A stretch of 64,000 bases of DNA from positions 1 through 64,000 of the forward strand of contig VKHL01000068.1 in the NCBI GenBank assembly GCA_015146655.1. The letters run 5' to 3'. Positions within the stretch are counted from its first letter, which is position 1; each line of letters opens with the position of its first letter. Of this stretch, positions 54,024-64,000 are shown piece by piece. A program made the position numbers and the translations under genes. The notes under the pieces are model-generated. The model was not told where the DNA came from. It ran no database searches and was given only the letters and a program-made list of their open reading frames with translations. The DNA is from Ochromonas danica (Eukaryota; Sar; Chrysophyceae; Chromulinales; Chromulinaceae).

Positions 54024-55902
54024 TCAAGCAGTGAAAATAGATCCGTCTGGTGGGAGGCGCAGATTACAAATGGCGTCGAACAGCCAATTGACAGAATATA
54101 ACGTTCCCACACGTGAAGCCGAAGGTCCAAGGTTGAGATGCGAGCCATGGGTGTGAGTCTTTCTCCACAACCGAAGTGAGAGATTGATATGAAGAGTCGA
54201 TTCTCTAAAGAAGCAAATCAGTTGAGAATCAGCAGACAGCTTGCAATCATACTAACATAAACACAATCCGTCACATACTGATGATTAGAAGTTGTGGAGG
54301 ATGTGTGATGCCGAACTAGAAGTCCACCACAATGAACAACAAGCCATTCTACATCTTCTCTCTTCACCACTTCATCTTCTCGGTCGTCTATAACAGAAAA
54401 ACTGCAGCCTCGAAGGAGAGTTATGTGACCCTGCATCGCAAGTGATCCACGTTATCTCAATACCCATACAAACATTGGAGTGTATCATCCTACCTCAGAA
54501 TTTCTTTGTAGGCAACGCGATCGAAGAGGAGCTTTAGGAACAGTATCGCCAACACACCCAAGCACTTCATACTCATGAGGAGCAAGCAGGCGGTTGGACT
54601 GCAGACTGTCAGTCAGCCACTCGAAGTCCACGATCAGGAAACCTAACACAAGGCACTGAGAAAAAGGATCCATTCAATGAGATCTACTCACTCTCAAGCA
54701 TGAAATGCTCTGTCGTTTTTTGGTCATACCTTCATATAGAGTAGCGATCTGTCAACTAATCGCTTGCCACGATCGGCCAAGTCACAAATCATAATCTTGG
54801 ACTCTGAGTTCCAATAGAGAGGACGTCCAGAGACTCGAATCCAGTTCAGCTCCTGACATCGCAAGAAGATGGATCGAGACGACTCACTAGCATAGTTTGC
54901 GACAACTTCCAAACTCTGTGATGAAGATGAAGTCTGGCTGGAAGTCGGTATTTCAGATTGTTGACTCAAATTGAGATTAAGAGGTGCTGGAGGTGATGGT
55001 GGCAATAGTGGTGATGGCATGGGAGAGCACTGAGTAGAGCTTGATGAGGGAGGAAGAAGGTTAGCCCGGCGTTCACCTCTGTGAGTATCATTTGGGGGCA
55101 GAGGAGGTCTTCTGCCCGCACGCAGTGATGAAGGCTGACTGAGCTGAGTGCTGCTAGAGGATTCTAGCTGTGTACTAGTTGTTCTGAACCGAGAGTTAAG
55201 CATACTCTCTATCTCACTCTTCGCCATATCAATCTATTGAAAGGCAAGGGAAGGCAAATCATTTCAAATGGAATAGGAATTGTCAATCTTCAATCTCATT
55301 ACCTCTTTCTCCATGTCCAATGTGTCCTGTTCTAAGAAAGTCTCTGAAGAAAAAGGCGTCTGACTCTGAATGGCTTGACTAGAGCTTGGTAAGCGAGGAA
55401 AGCTGAGAGTGCCCATTAAGGAGAAAGAAGGGGAAGGCTGTGAGGAACAGCTGCTCTCAGTCTGTGTTGCTTCCAGTTTGTCACTTGCTGCGAAGTGATG
55501 GCCTTGGGGAGTTTGAGTCAGTTCATTCCCTGAAGCAGTGGCAGTGGGTACATTAGATCCTGTCTTATCTTCAGCAGAAGGAAGGAGTGTTTGGCAGAGA
55601 TCCTCTATGCGAGTAAAGGAAGTGACGAGATTGGCCAGCAATTCAGACGTCTTCACTGGACTGCGATAAGATTGCTTGCAGATTGGACAAGATGAACTAC
55701 TTGACCGAGCCAGACATTCTCTTCACTGATTGTCAGGTAAAGCAGTGTGTGGTAGAAAGAGAGGGACTATCAGACATTACCTGCACACACTATGGCCACA
55801 TGGTAGACAGCAAGGACTTCTTAATCGATCTTGACATACATGACACTCCAAAGCAAGTTGAAGCTTATTCAATACTTCTCTGACTCCATCAGACAACATC
55901 AT
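54024..55902 (-). CDS. RING plus tandem BRCT protein (BRCA1/BARD1-like architecture)
   Basis: Six exons (55781-55902, 55303-55720, 54730-55233, 54494-54655, 54279-54430, 54024-54204), 512 aa. The RING lies at residues about 20-57: LECHVCQD, CCLPCGHSVCREC, SSSSCPICKQSY. A Ser/Pro/Thr-rich disordered linker of about 200 residues follows. Two BRCT repeats close the protein: the first with SKIMICDLADRGKRLVDRSL.. and GFLIVDFEWLTDSLQSNR; the second with LLRGCSFSVIDDR, EWLVVHCGGLLV and GTLYSVNWLFDAICN. The WL.D..Q and W.FD.I helices are typical BRCT anchors. N-terminal RING plus C-terminal tandem BRCT is the layout of BRCA1 and BARD1 (E3 ligase in homologous recombination), so a repair role is a reasonable inference. 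There are no ankyrin repeats. The exon 5 donor (GTATGT) was chosen because it alone keeps the second BRCT in frame. Confidence 0.78.
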
Positions 55903-56156
55903 TTATATTCATAGAATTAAATGAATTAATTGCTCATGCAAAGCTGATTTGGCGCTTTGGCTCTCTGCAGTGAAGTATTGTTGTGTTGCGTGAGTTTTCT
56001 TCCGTTAGGGAAGTTAAAGTCAGTCGTAGCGGATTGCTTCTTTTGCTTTCACCTCTTGGGACAGAGGAGGTCTTGAATCTGAGCTGGTGACAGCCTTGAA
56101 AGAAAGCTTTGACTGGCCCTTCCTTCTTGAGTTCCTTACTTGGTTTGAGACTTGAA
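55903..56156. promoter_or_regulatory. Divergent promoter region (RING-BRCT / small membrane protein)
   Basis: A 254-base head-to-head spacer with no coding signal. No specific element is recognised. Confidence 0.4.
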
Positions 56157-56435
56157 ATGACCGCTGAGAGATGGTACAATAAGAGATATTATGGAGCTGA
56201 AGCTCAAAAAATGTGGCAAATCGGTGCTGGATTGGGTAGTCTCCTTCTCTTTGTTGTCATGCCTGTTTGGCTTCAGTATTGGAGTGATAAGCACAAGATG
56301 AAGAAAATGGACATTGCCTCTAATGCTAAACTTCGAGATGACTTGCAGCGCCAAGTCTATGAGCTTCGTCTGTCATACAGAAAGAAACTGGCGGATGGAA
56401 CATTGGAGCTGCCTGCCACACCTCCAAAAGTGTAA
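56157..56435 (+). CDS. Small single-pass membrane protein, unknown (possibly mitochondrial)
   Basis: 92 aa from the ATG at 56157. N-terminal AERWYNKRYYGAEAQKMW, one hydrophobic helix (IGAGLGSLLLFVVMPVWL, about residues 22-39), then a charged helix (DLQRQVYELRLSYRKKLADG) and a Pro-rich end. Size, single helix and basic flanks resemble accessory subunits of mitochondrial inner-membrane complexes, but I cannot assign a family. Confidence 0.55.
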   Translation: MTAERWYNKRYYGAEAQKMWQIGAGLGSLLLFVVMPVWLQYWSDKHKMKKMDIASNAKLRDDLQRQVYELRLSYRKKLADGTLELPATPPKV

Positions 56436-56685
56436 AGAGGTGCTCACCAAGAATGAGAAGAAATCCTTTTTACTTGTACAGAAGAATGATTGAGTTGTAG
56501 TGTGTAGCGCTTGAGCGCGACATAAAATCTGTACTATACAGATGATGATATTCTGATTGACTTGCTGTAACTTGACACTTCCACATGAACCCACCCCACC
56601 CACTATGTTAACAACTTGATACCACATGACATCTCATTAACCCTATTCCACAACTCAAATTGCTTGTCTTGCATCCTCCGTCTTC
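56436..56685. other. Convergent 3' flanks
   Basis: About 250 bases between two convergent genes. No coding signal; the minus-strand 84-codon frame has no features that suggest a protein. Confidence 0.4.
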
Positions 56686-58174
56686 TTATTGGAAGATGGT
56701 TGATCTGGCCTATGAGACAGCATAATTAACAATGAGCTCACACAGTCTATGCTTCTCACCTGTTGCAGGATATCAGGGACATGTACAGAAGCAAAATCGG
56801 GAGGGAAGACCTTGCTACAATCTCCAGCCAACTGAGCCATTCTCACCAACTCCTTCTGCGTGGCGAAGCGCTCCTTGCTGATGATCCGATGGGCATTGAC
56901 CTCTCGAGCCAAAGCATTCAGCTATCACCATGGGATCCATGAGACCAATTACTGTCATCAATGCTAACAAACAGTTACTCACCACTTCCGGCTTTTGCTC
57001 AGGATAGAGACCAGTCAATGCTTTCGCCAACGTGTTCACTGCCGCCTGTCAATTCAAAACCATTGTTACCAAAACAATAGCAATTATATAAATCAAATCG
57101 TCTACCCCACCTCTCGCTTATGAATCAGATCATCTTGCAGACTTAAAATATTCTGCCAAACAGTTTGACCAGTCAAACCTTTGTGTTCTGGTGGGAAGAT
57201 GGTGGAAGCGTATTGGACGAGGAATTGCATGTCCTCCAAAGTCTCCACATTCGCATAGATTGAATCGATTAGATCTGTCACTTCAGAGCGCTCAATCTTA
57301 TCATAATAATGACCACGAATCTTGATTTCTAGGTCAGCTGCCAGTCTCTTCCGATCAATCTCTCTCTTCATCTCATAGAAAAGTTGTTTGGCTCGTTTGG
57401 CAGATTGACTTGGTTTGATGTCATCGACTTTAGCAGGAACAAACTTGATAGGACGTCGACTGAAAGATTCGAAGTCAGTCAAGTCATCAAATTCTTGGGA
57501 TAACTCCTAAACAATAAAGCAGAAATCACAAATGAGGGAAGAATACGTTATAATCAAAACAATGACAACAAGATGACAACCTCTACAAAGGTGGCAATGG
57601 TTTGGATGGTATAAGATTTATCCACATCTTGCAAGTAGATTTCTCCATTAAATAGTTCATTTAAGGTAGCACAAGTTTTGTTGCGTAAGTTTTGATTCCA
57701 TAGTATAGTTTGTAGTTGATGAAGATCATTGCAGGCAATACCCTCATCCTCCCAGAGATGCTTCTCTAAAGGGGTATGACGCCAGTCAAAGACAAGCAAG
57801 TGTTCTAGATCAATGACTAAGGTTGGAATCTCTGCAATCTGAGTGTGACTAATGTCAATGACTTCCAACTTCTTCAACATCAGCAGACCTGCAGGGAAGA
57901 TCGTCAGCGGATTGTGAGACAACCAGATCTCTCTTAAGTTCACAAAGTTACTAATCTGCTTTGGTATCTCTGTGATATGATTGTGACTGAGATCAAGTCG
58001 CTTGAGGTTTTCTGTGAGATCTTCGTCAGACCAGAGAGGAGAAGGCATTGTCATTAACCAGCAATAACTTAACATAGCAAACTGAGAGGTTTTCGCACTT
58101 GTTATTGCATCTTCAACACGTCCAGATTTCTCTAAAGGATGCTTATTTGATGGGAAAACAGGATGAAGAAGCAT
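56686..58174 (-). CDS. Leucine-rich repeat protein with conserved helical C-terminus
   Basis: Five exons (57581-58174, 57111-57506, 56983-57045, 56760-56921, 56686-56709), 412 aa. Three to four intracellular-type LRRs lie at about 50-130 (LKRLDLSHNHITEIPKQIS; LREIWLSHNPLTIFPAGL; LEVIDISHTQIAEIPTLV), followed by a cap with WNQNLRNKTC. The second half is charged and helical (KRAKQLFYEMKREIDRKRL; KIERSEVTDLIDSIYANVET; NALAREVNAHRIISKERF). No signal peptide or membrane segment. The LRR class resembles cytoplasmic scaffold proteins. I do not recognise the C-terminal domain. The last exon is only eight codons, so the 3' end model is uncertain. Confidence 0.65.
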
Positions 58175-58446
58175 CCTTTCTTTATTAATCTCACTCTATC
58201 TATTCTAATTTTAAACAACATGCACTAAATGGTCCACATGTAACTGTTGGCATGGATGGGGGAAGAGAAAATCTCCATGTTTGATAATATCGTTATTTCC
58301 GAATATCGACTTTCTTCATCCACGCCACTGATCACACGCCAGTGTCATCATCAGCGGTCAGCTGGTTTCTGACTTCCTGAGAATTCCCAGGAAGATTCAC
58401 CTTTCGTCATTATCTTATCACACAGAACAGAACAGAACAGTCAGCC
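58175..58446. promoter_or_regulatory. Divergent promoter region (LRR / mitochondrial carrier)
   Basis: A 272-base head-to-head spacer. A short AACAGAACAG direct repeat lies just before the carrier start (about 58426-58440). Nothing else is seen. Confidence 0.4.
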
Positions 58447-59452
58447 ATGGCTCCATCCAAGTCAACCAATCCTAAGGATATTGTCACTGGTGGTGTTCTT
58501 CAGGTAAAAAATAAAAAAAATATTAATCGATTTGTTTTCATTTTTCTAACCGATGCTGTATGGATACTGTATCTTTCTGATAGTGTATCGAAGCTGCCTC
58601 CGTTGGTCTTCCTTTTGAAGTCTGGAAGACTCACATGGGTACTTATCGCAATCAAGGCACCTTGGAGGCATTTCGCATCATTTACAGGAAGGGTGGTGCT
58701 AGCGCTTTCTGGGCAGGATGGCAACCCAAGATGGTTGAGAGTTTCCTCAAGGGTGGTATCTTGATGTTCACGAAAGAAGCCTTGATTCGCTTCTGTATCA
58801 ATATGGGTCTGGGTGAAGGTAGTGCGGGTCTGATCGGAGGCTTTGGTGGCGGTGTGGCCCAAGTGTCTATCATGGGTCCCTGCACTTTCCTCGTCACCGC
58901 TGCGGTCACTGGAGACAAGTCTGTTGGTTTGATTCAACAAGCCACTCGCACTTACAAGGCGCATGGTATTGGTGGATTCTACCATGGTGGAACTGCTCTC
59001 ATTCTTCGCCAAGGTTGGTTTCTATTTGTTGATCTAATGCTTGGTCACTATCACTCATTGTTGTTCTTGCAAATAATCCAATAGGAACCAACTGGGCCTC
59101 CAGACAGGGATTTACCGACATAATTCGTTCATGGATAAAGAAGCGTCATGTTCGAGAGGGGGAGTCTGCGAAGGATGTCAAACTCAGCGTTGCGGAAGAG
59201 GCCATCTCGGGTATCATTGGAGGAGCTCTCTCCACTTGGAATCAACCTTTTGAAGTGATGCGTATCGAGGCGCAGGCTAACGCTGCTAAGGGCCTTCCTC
59301 CTCGTTCCTTCTTTCAAACCTATCACCACATCGTCAAAGAGTCAGGCTACCTCGGGCTCTTCCAGGGTGTCATCCCTCGTATGGGTTTATGTATAGGCCA
59401 GACTCTTTTCTTGGTAACAGTACCACATTTGTTGAAGCCTTATGGTTTCTGA
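58447..59452 (+). CDS. Mitochondrial carrier (SLC25 family, YHM2-like)
   Basis: Three exons (58447-58503, 58584-59013, 59085-59452), 284 aa, the usual mitochondrial-carrier length. Carrier signature remnants are visible: VGLPFEVWKTHMG in repeat 1, SIMGPCTFLVTAAV in repeat 2 and WNQPFEVMRIEAQA in repeat 3 (the P-x-[DE]-x-x-[RK] signature appears as PFEVWK and PFEVMR and is altered in repeat 2). GTNWASRQGF and PKMVESFLKGG resemble the fungal YHM2 citrate/2-oxoglutarate carrier, also found on mitochondrial nucleoids. Inner-membrane exchange of citrate for 2-oxoglutarate is therefore the best guess, not proven. Confidence 0.8.
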
Positions 59453-59680
59453 GAACAGCTTCTTGTCAGTTAGTGCGGTGGTATCCATCCTCCGTCCGTT
59501 AGTTTCTACCTGCCGTGTTATTTATATTTCTTTGTACTATTCAAGTGTACCTCATTGATGTAAAGTTCTTTGAGAAACTTGCGAAAAATCTCTTCTTTTC
59601 ACACCGTCATTATTCGCTTAGAATACAGCAGTACATCTGTTGAGGATGGACACAGTGTCTACCAGAGAGTCAACTTTGAA
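59453..59680. other. Convergent 3' flanks
   Basis: 228 bases between the carrier stop and the acetyltransferase stop. No gene is seen. Confidence 0.4.
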
Positions 59681-61115
59681 TCATTCTGCTTTCTTTTGCT
59701 TATTCTTCCTCTTCTTTCTATTCTTTCCGCCTTTTCCTTCTTCCGTTGTCTTGCCATTAGCATTTGATTGAATCAAAGCAGAGCGATCGATGGCTGTGGG
59801 CAAGGAGGCAATGGGAATGCCTTTGGTGGGCTTCTCCAGTCCCAGCACTAGGCGAAGCTTATCTTCAATAGACTGGAAATCAGAGTTCAGCATAACATAA
59901 ACAGCTGTATTACAATTTCTTCTCTGGACGATACGATGTTTGCGCATGGTTGCTTCCAGCAGGAATCCTGCGCGCTGAAGAAATTTCCTCGCGATCCAAT
60001 GGCGTTCATTCACCTGACAGACAATTCGACGATAACCACTTTCAACTAACCATTTGATAACAAGAAACAATGCTTCATGAGCACGTTTTGTGCCTTGGAA
60101 AGCAGGAGTTATCCATATTGTCCCTATATTAGACCACAATTCATTATATGGGAGACATTACCAATAAAGAGTTGTCAATCGTGCATGTTGATTCCACATA
60201 CCTATTCGAATAGTCAGGTTTTGAGGACAGTTCTCAACCAAAGAGATGAGACCAATAGCACGTCTAAACTCTTTGTCAATGATCACCACATGATCTCCTG
60301 ACCATTGCAAGTGAGAAGTGAAGGCCTCCATAGACTGCCATGGAGTTGCAGCATCGTTTTCCTTCTCTAACCATCCCCAGATTCTCTCGGGAGAGTAAGC
60401 TGACTCATGGAAGACGGGACTACCATTCGAAGCAGCATAGAGCTCTGCCAAGTCCTGCTCTGCTTCATCTTTCTTGTTGGCCAAAGCGCGGACCTTAACA
60501 AGGCGGGCAGACATTTCTGGCACCACCACTTTAGCTGGCAAGGTCTCTCTGGCTTTTAACAGATGGTCATAGAGCTCAGGCTCTTGAGTAAACTGAGGGG
60601 AGGTGTCTGGGGAAGAGCGGGTAGCAGAGACTGTGTGTGTGGGGGCGGGGGATTTAGCTGAGGCATCGTCAGCGATTTCTTTCCAAGCACGACCTAGTGT
60701 TCCACTCTCATAAAGTAAGTAGAAGACAGTAGAGATGGTCACAGTGAAGACAAGACATCCTGCGATGATTCCGATGAGTTGGGGAGTCTTGATATGGTAG
60801 AAGTCAAGTTGGAGATAGGGCAGATTTTGAACTGTTCGTCCAGCAGCTGTTCCAGTGTTTATTACAAAAGAAAACCAAAGTAAGCAAACAGTAAAGAATG
60901 CTTGTGTTCCACTACAACCACGATAATACTGCCCCATAGTCAATACCATCTGGTCTTATCCAATGACGAGCTAGTCCGTCCAAAGTCTGGCTATCTGGAT
61001 ATTTAGCTTCTTGGGAGGCTGTGTTTTTCCTGGAGAAACGGCCGTTTCCCTTACTAAGAACGCGTTCTTCCAGTGTGAGGCTCTGCTGCTGCTGCTGTGC
61101 TCTGTTGTTGGTCAC
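59681..61115 (-). CDS. Membrane-anchored GNAT-family N-acetyltransferase
   Basis: Three exons (60947-61115, 60202-60846, 59681-60123), 418 aa. A Gln-rich N-terminus is followed by one transmembrane segment (about residues 76-98: QLIGIIAGCLVFTVTISTVF). The C-terminal half is a RimJ/RimL-type GNAT fold: RIWGWLEKE, VVIIDKEFRRAIGLISLV, RIGTIWITPAFQGTKRAHEA (acetyl-CoA loop), VNERHWIARKFLQRAGF and RKHRIVQRRNCNTAVYVML. The tail is Lys-rich. Related single-domain GNATs acetylate proteins or small molecules; joining one to a membrane anchor is unusual. A proposed 100-nt first intron (60847-60946, donor GTATTG) was chosen because it alone preserves frame. Confidence 0.72.
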
Positions 61116-61205
61116 AATCCAATCCCATCAAGAGAAGAAGGACCATGATGGTGAAGTGAGATTACTTTGTTTTAAAAGAAAAGCAAAGTAGCGTAATCTG
61201 TCTTC

Positions 61206-62042
61206 ATGATCACCCTAGAAGAAGCTGAAGCTGAGCATAATGCCGAGCTAGCACGAGAGGAAGGAGGCAGTGATGTCGTCTCTGACCTGGGCGATAGTTC
61301 CAAGCCAACTTGGCTGCAGCGCGACCCTGACCGTCGCCTAGGCAAGCTGAGATTCAGTACTAAAATCATCGCACAGTTACCTTCTTTCCGCCTTGCACGT
61401 GAAGTACTGTCATTTAAAGACACCTCATACTTCTCTCGTCTCTTCTCTAGTCGAAAACTCAATCGAGTGGCTGTAGACTATGACGAAGATGAGGAGGAAG
61501 AAGATGATGAAGAAGAATGGGATGACGAAGAGGATCGCTCAGAAGAGACAGGGGAAAGTGACGACTCCCAAGGGGACGGGGCCAGGCCTCGAAGGCGGCG
61601 GCGGGCAGCAGGGCATGGCGAAGAAGACGATGACGTCCACGTGGTCGAGCCTTTGCCTCCTATGCCAAAACTTGGCAAACCTGTTAACATGGATCTCCTC
61701 CTCAATCGAAGTGCTACAGCCATCAAGAGCATGGATCTCCTCATGTCCATGGTCCAGACGGAAGTGCAAGAGGCGATCTCCGTGGCCAAACACATTCCCG
61801 TGCATAACGACTTCGATCGCGCAGCAGTCACGTCTGAGATCTCTGAATCAATTGCAAAAGTGCGAACGTTCAAAGGAATTCAAGATCGTCTCAATGATCA
61901 TGTCATTTCTGCTCAAAAAGTGTTGAACTTTCGACGAAGTGCTTTAGTGATGATGAATGCCAATTATCAACAGAGGTTAGTACGAGAGCCAGAGCCTATT
62001 TATGTCAATGAAGCACGAACCATTCTCAAGCATAAAGATTAG
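61206..62042 (+). CDS. Acidic orphan protein with conserved helical C-terminus
   Basis: Single exon, 278 aa. The N-terminal 90 residues contain LPSFRLAREVLSFKDTSYFS. An Asp/Glu-run region (about 92-120) and a basic patch (RPRRRRRAAGHG) follow. The helical C-terminus carries PVNMDLLLNRSATAIKSMDL and KVLNFRRSALVMMN. No motif is recognised. The start was chosen as the first ATG of the frame. The 3' end of the frame (ILKHKD stop) is well defined. Confidence 0.6.
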   Translation: MITLEEAEAEHNAELAREEGGSDVVSDLGDSSKPTWLQRDPDRRLGKLRFSTKIIAQLPSFRLAREVLSFKDTSYFSRLFSSRKLNRVAVDYDEDEEEEDDEEEWDDEEDRSEETGESDDSQGDGARPRRRRRAAGHGEEDDDVHVVEPLPPMPKLGKPVNMDLLLNRSATAIKSMDLLMSMVQTEVQEAISVAKHIPVHNDFDRAAVTSEISESIAKVRTFKGIQDRLNDHVISAQKVLNFRRSALVMMNANYQQRLVREPEPIYVNEARTILKHKD

Positions 62043-62755
62043 AAAGAAGGGTATTACCAGTTGATCAGAGCTTGGTATGATTACTTGGCATAGCTCAAGG
62101 TGAGTGAACGGGAGACATTGTTTTTTGTTGTTGTTGTTGTTATCTTGTGCTACTCGCTGTGGCTTTCTTCTTTATGAATGGGATCAAAGTTAGTGTATCT
62201 TTGTCTCCTTATCTACCACAGCGACATAGTGAAAGTTGTCTGGACGTACTGTTTGCTAGTCTTTGTTTTATGGACTAATGAATATCGGTTTCGGATATAT
62301 TTATTCTACTAGCATGTTGCTTTTCCCTGGTATTACTGTGTCATAGTCTCTAAACTGAGCTCATCGTTGGCTTGTTGTGTTATTTAGATCATTCTTGGAC
62401 GGATTGCTTCCTTGCGGTTGGTGCTCTGGGACTTTTGCAAGATTAACTAGACGGAATTCCTTTTGTTTGGATTGGGCAAAGCGCTTCGATTCAAAGACTT
62501 GGAGATCTACTGGATTAGATGAGTCATTGAATTGTTAGTGCTTTTAGTAATGACTTTGATCACCATATAGTCTAGTAATCAACAGATTGCTTTTCATAGC
62601 ATATCTAATTTACGTACAGTACTTAACAGCTCACACACTTTGATAGCAAGTACTTACTGTGTTGGAGTGCATCTGTACTGAATTCAGTGCATTAATGCCC
62701 TTTTCATGTAAACCAAGCAACCAACTCAAAGACGATGTCAACGGGGCTTTCTTCT
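62043..62755. other. Intergenic between acidic orphan and bromodomain gene
   Basis: About 710 bases of AT-rich DNA, one of the longest gene-free stretches here. Contains a GTTGTTGTTGTTG microsatellite near 62127. No coding signal; frames are short and overlapping. Confidence 0.45.
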
Positions 62756-64000
62756 TCACTTATTTAATAATTCCTTGCGATACTTTTGGAAGACTCTGCG
62801 TTGTCTACGAGCTTCTCTCGCAAATGCTGAGTCATCTTCATTGTAGAGTTCGCAGTTGTCATACATGAGAAGAATAGCATCCGCCACCTCTTCCAACGAC
62901 TGGTACTCACGCCTCCGCACATTGTCACTGCGATGCGATGATGTGAACAAAGCAAACAGTTAACAGCATGTACATACATACCTCATGAAGAAAAGGAATC
63001 CTGCTCTTACCTCAAAGTTAATCGATCCATTGGATTCAGTACAATCTCATCATATCCTGGAGCTTCAGCAGGATCAACTGGCGTAGCAAAGATATTCATG
63101 TTCTCGTCAAGTTGCTCAGCGTATGCTATCATCTCTAACATGGCTTTCTTCAGCTCAGGATCTAGTCGTCTACCTCCACCTGTAGAAGAAGAAGAAAGCC
63201 GCCCCACACTCGAACTTGGTGCCTCTTCTCTGTCTTCTTGCTCGTGTTGTTGTTTGGAACTGCTGCGTCGAGCTGGTCTTGGGGGGCTGTCGTCGATCAT
63301 TGAATGAGTGGGTCGCACGACACGACCAAATCTGGTGGTGGGTGGATTTGCGGCAGTATCTTGAGGGGAAGGAATAGGAATTGGATCATGAGTTCTGAAT
63401 CGAGGATGAAGCAGACTCTCTGCTCCAGATGAATGTCTTCGCCGACTCGATGGAGGGTCAGGTTGAGGAGATGAAGCTATAGGCAGAGCGAGGCTGCGAC
63501 GGCCTCTGCGAGTCGACCGACTAGAAGAGATTGCCGCATGATTCTCCTCCTCCACTTCTTCTTCTTCTGCCTTCTCCACCTCCAGCAATCTCTGGCTTCT
63601 TCGCCGGGATGATGTGTCCACGGGGTCGGAATCTCGCTGACACGTCGCTGGTTTTCGTGTGGATTGCCGTTTAGGTTGGCGTCCTCGTTGCTTTTTCGGT
63701 CTACCACGACCTCTTCTCAAATGTTCATGATCTTCGTCGCTGCCCTCACTATTACTCTCAACCTCTTCATCTGCTTCTTCCTCATTCTCCTCGTCATCAT
63801 GATCATCATCATCGCTACTTGCGGTAGAGCTTCTTCTGGTTCTTCGTGTACTTTGAGTAACTTGCTTTCTACCAGCACGTGTCCTTGGCGGTCTTTTCAT
63901 AGCCTTGCCTTGGCGTTGTGATGATGATCTCGTCGACCTCTTCAAAGAGTCCTCTTCAATATCACCATCACTATCGACTTGACCCTTCTCCGCGTCATCG
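62756..64000 (-). CDS. Bromodomain protein (5' end beyond window)
   Basis: Two exons visible (63011-64000 and beyond, and 62756-62927). The upstream part is a disordered, highly basic/acidic region with AT-hook- and NLS-like runs (RGRGRPKKQRGRQPKRQ) and Arg/Ser-rich tracts. The bromodomain is near the C-terminus: NIFATPVDPAEAPGYDEIV, LNPMDRLTLR, then across the intron EYQSLEEVADAILLMYDNCELY. PMDxxTL and the N-C-E-L-Y segment (acetyl-lysine-binding Asn) match BRD1/BRD7/9/ATAD2-like bromodomains. It binds acetylated histones or similar ligands in the nucleus. The frame is open at the right edge, so total length and other domains cannot be told. Confidence 0.82.

Noticed and set aside
55683-55883. 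Plus-strand 66-codon frame opposite RING exons
   Set aside because: Antisense of the RING exons and intron of the RING-BRCT gene.
1-64000. CRISPR array, rRNA, tRNA, LTR retroelement
   Set aside because: No regularly spaced repeats, no rRNA signature, no reverse transcriptase/integrase motifs and no convincing cloverleaf were found on reading; a tRNAscan run would be needed to exclude tRNA fully.

Overview
This is a compact, gene-dense, intron-bearing eukaryotic nuclear segment, with about 30 protein genes in 64 kb on both strands. Gene spacing is often only 100-350 bases, and introns are short (about 41-110 nt, GT..AG, donors mostly GTAAG/GTGAG/GTATG). The best lineage guess is a flagellated stramenopile (heterokont) protist. 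Three things point there: a pyrimidine gene in which OMP decarboxylase precedes orotate phosphoribosyltransferase (an order known from stramenopiles and kinetoplastids, opposite to animals and plants), a diaminopimelate-type lysine decarboxylase, and a Crinkler-like NTPase-nuclease gene. The cilium/flagellum is attested by CFAP44 and two CCDC-type coiled-coil proteins. The lineage is inference; no rRNA or organelle marker is present.

Layout. 1-12 kb: a short-chain dehydrogenase, uracil phosphoribosyltransferase, the snoRNP assembly factor BCD1/ZNHIT6, a 75-aa membrane protein, a 906-aa coiled-coil protein, mitochondrial ATAD3, TAF10 and a RING protein. 12-19 kb: a 1,227-aa WW/helical-repeat/BTB/C2HC protein, a GC-richer island with a large cruciform, a JmjC oxygenase and a membrane-anchored orphan. 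19-31 kb: CFAP44, cytosolic isoleucyl-tRNA synthetase and TIM50. 31-38.5 kb: a tandem pair of decarboxylase genes homogenised over the coding body, then two inverted Cys-rich paralogues flanking an MFS transporter. 38.8-43.4 kb: an SLC52-type riboflavin transporter, a LysM protein and a CCDC112-like protein.

43.6-50.4 kb is the accessory part. An orphan Ser/Ala-rich gene lies beside an intronless Crinkler-like gene. After an AT-rich gene-poor gap comes a segmental copy of the orphan gene plus the Crinkler 3' end; the copy contains an internal inversion and ends in a fold-back inverted repeat.

50.6-64 kb returns to housekeeping: a secreted LRR protein, the fused UMP synthase, a compact RING plus tandem-BRCT protein, a small membrane protein, an LRR protein, a mitochondrial carrier, a membrane-anchored GNAT acetyltransferase, an acidic orphan, and a bromodomain gene running off the right edge.

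Genes that work together: UMP synthase (de novo) and UPRT (salvage) both make UMP; ATAD3, TIM50 and the SLC25 carrier are mitochondrial; CFAP44 and the coiled-coil proteins are ciliary candidates; TAF10, the bromodomain, JmjC and RING-BRCT proteins are candidates for chromatin, transcription or repair. No tRNA, rRNA, CRISPR array or convincing retroelement was seen. Exon boundaries were read by eye; every multi-exon model given with exon coordinates keeps an open frame and sums to a multiple of three.
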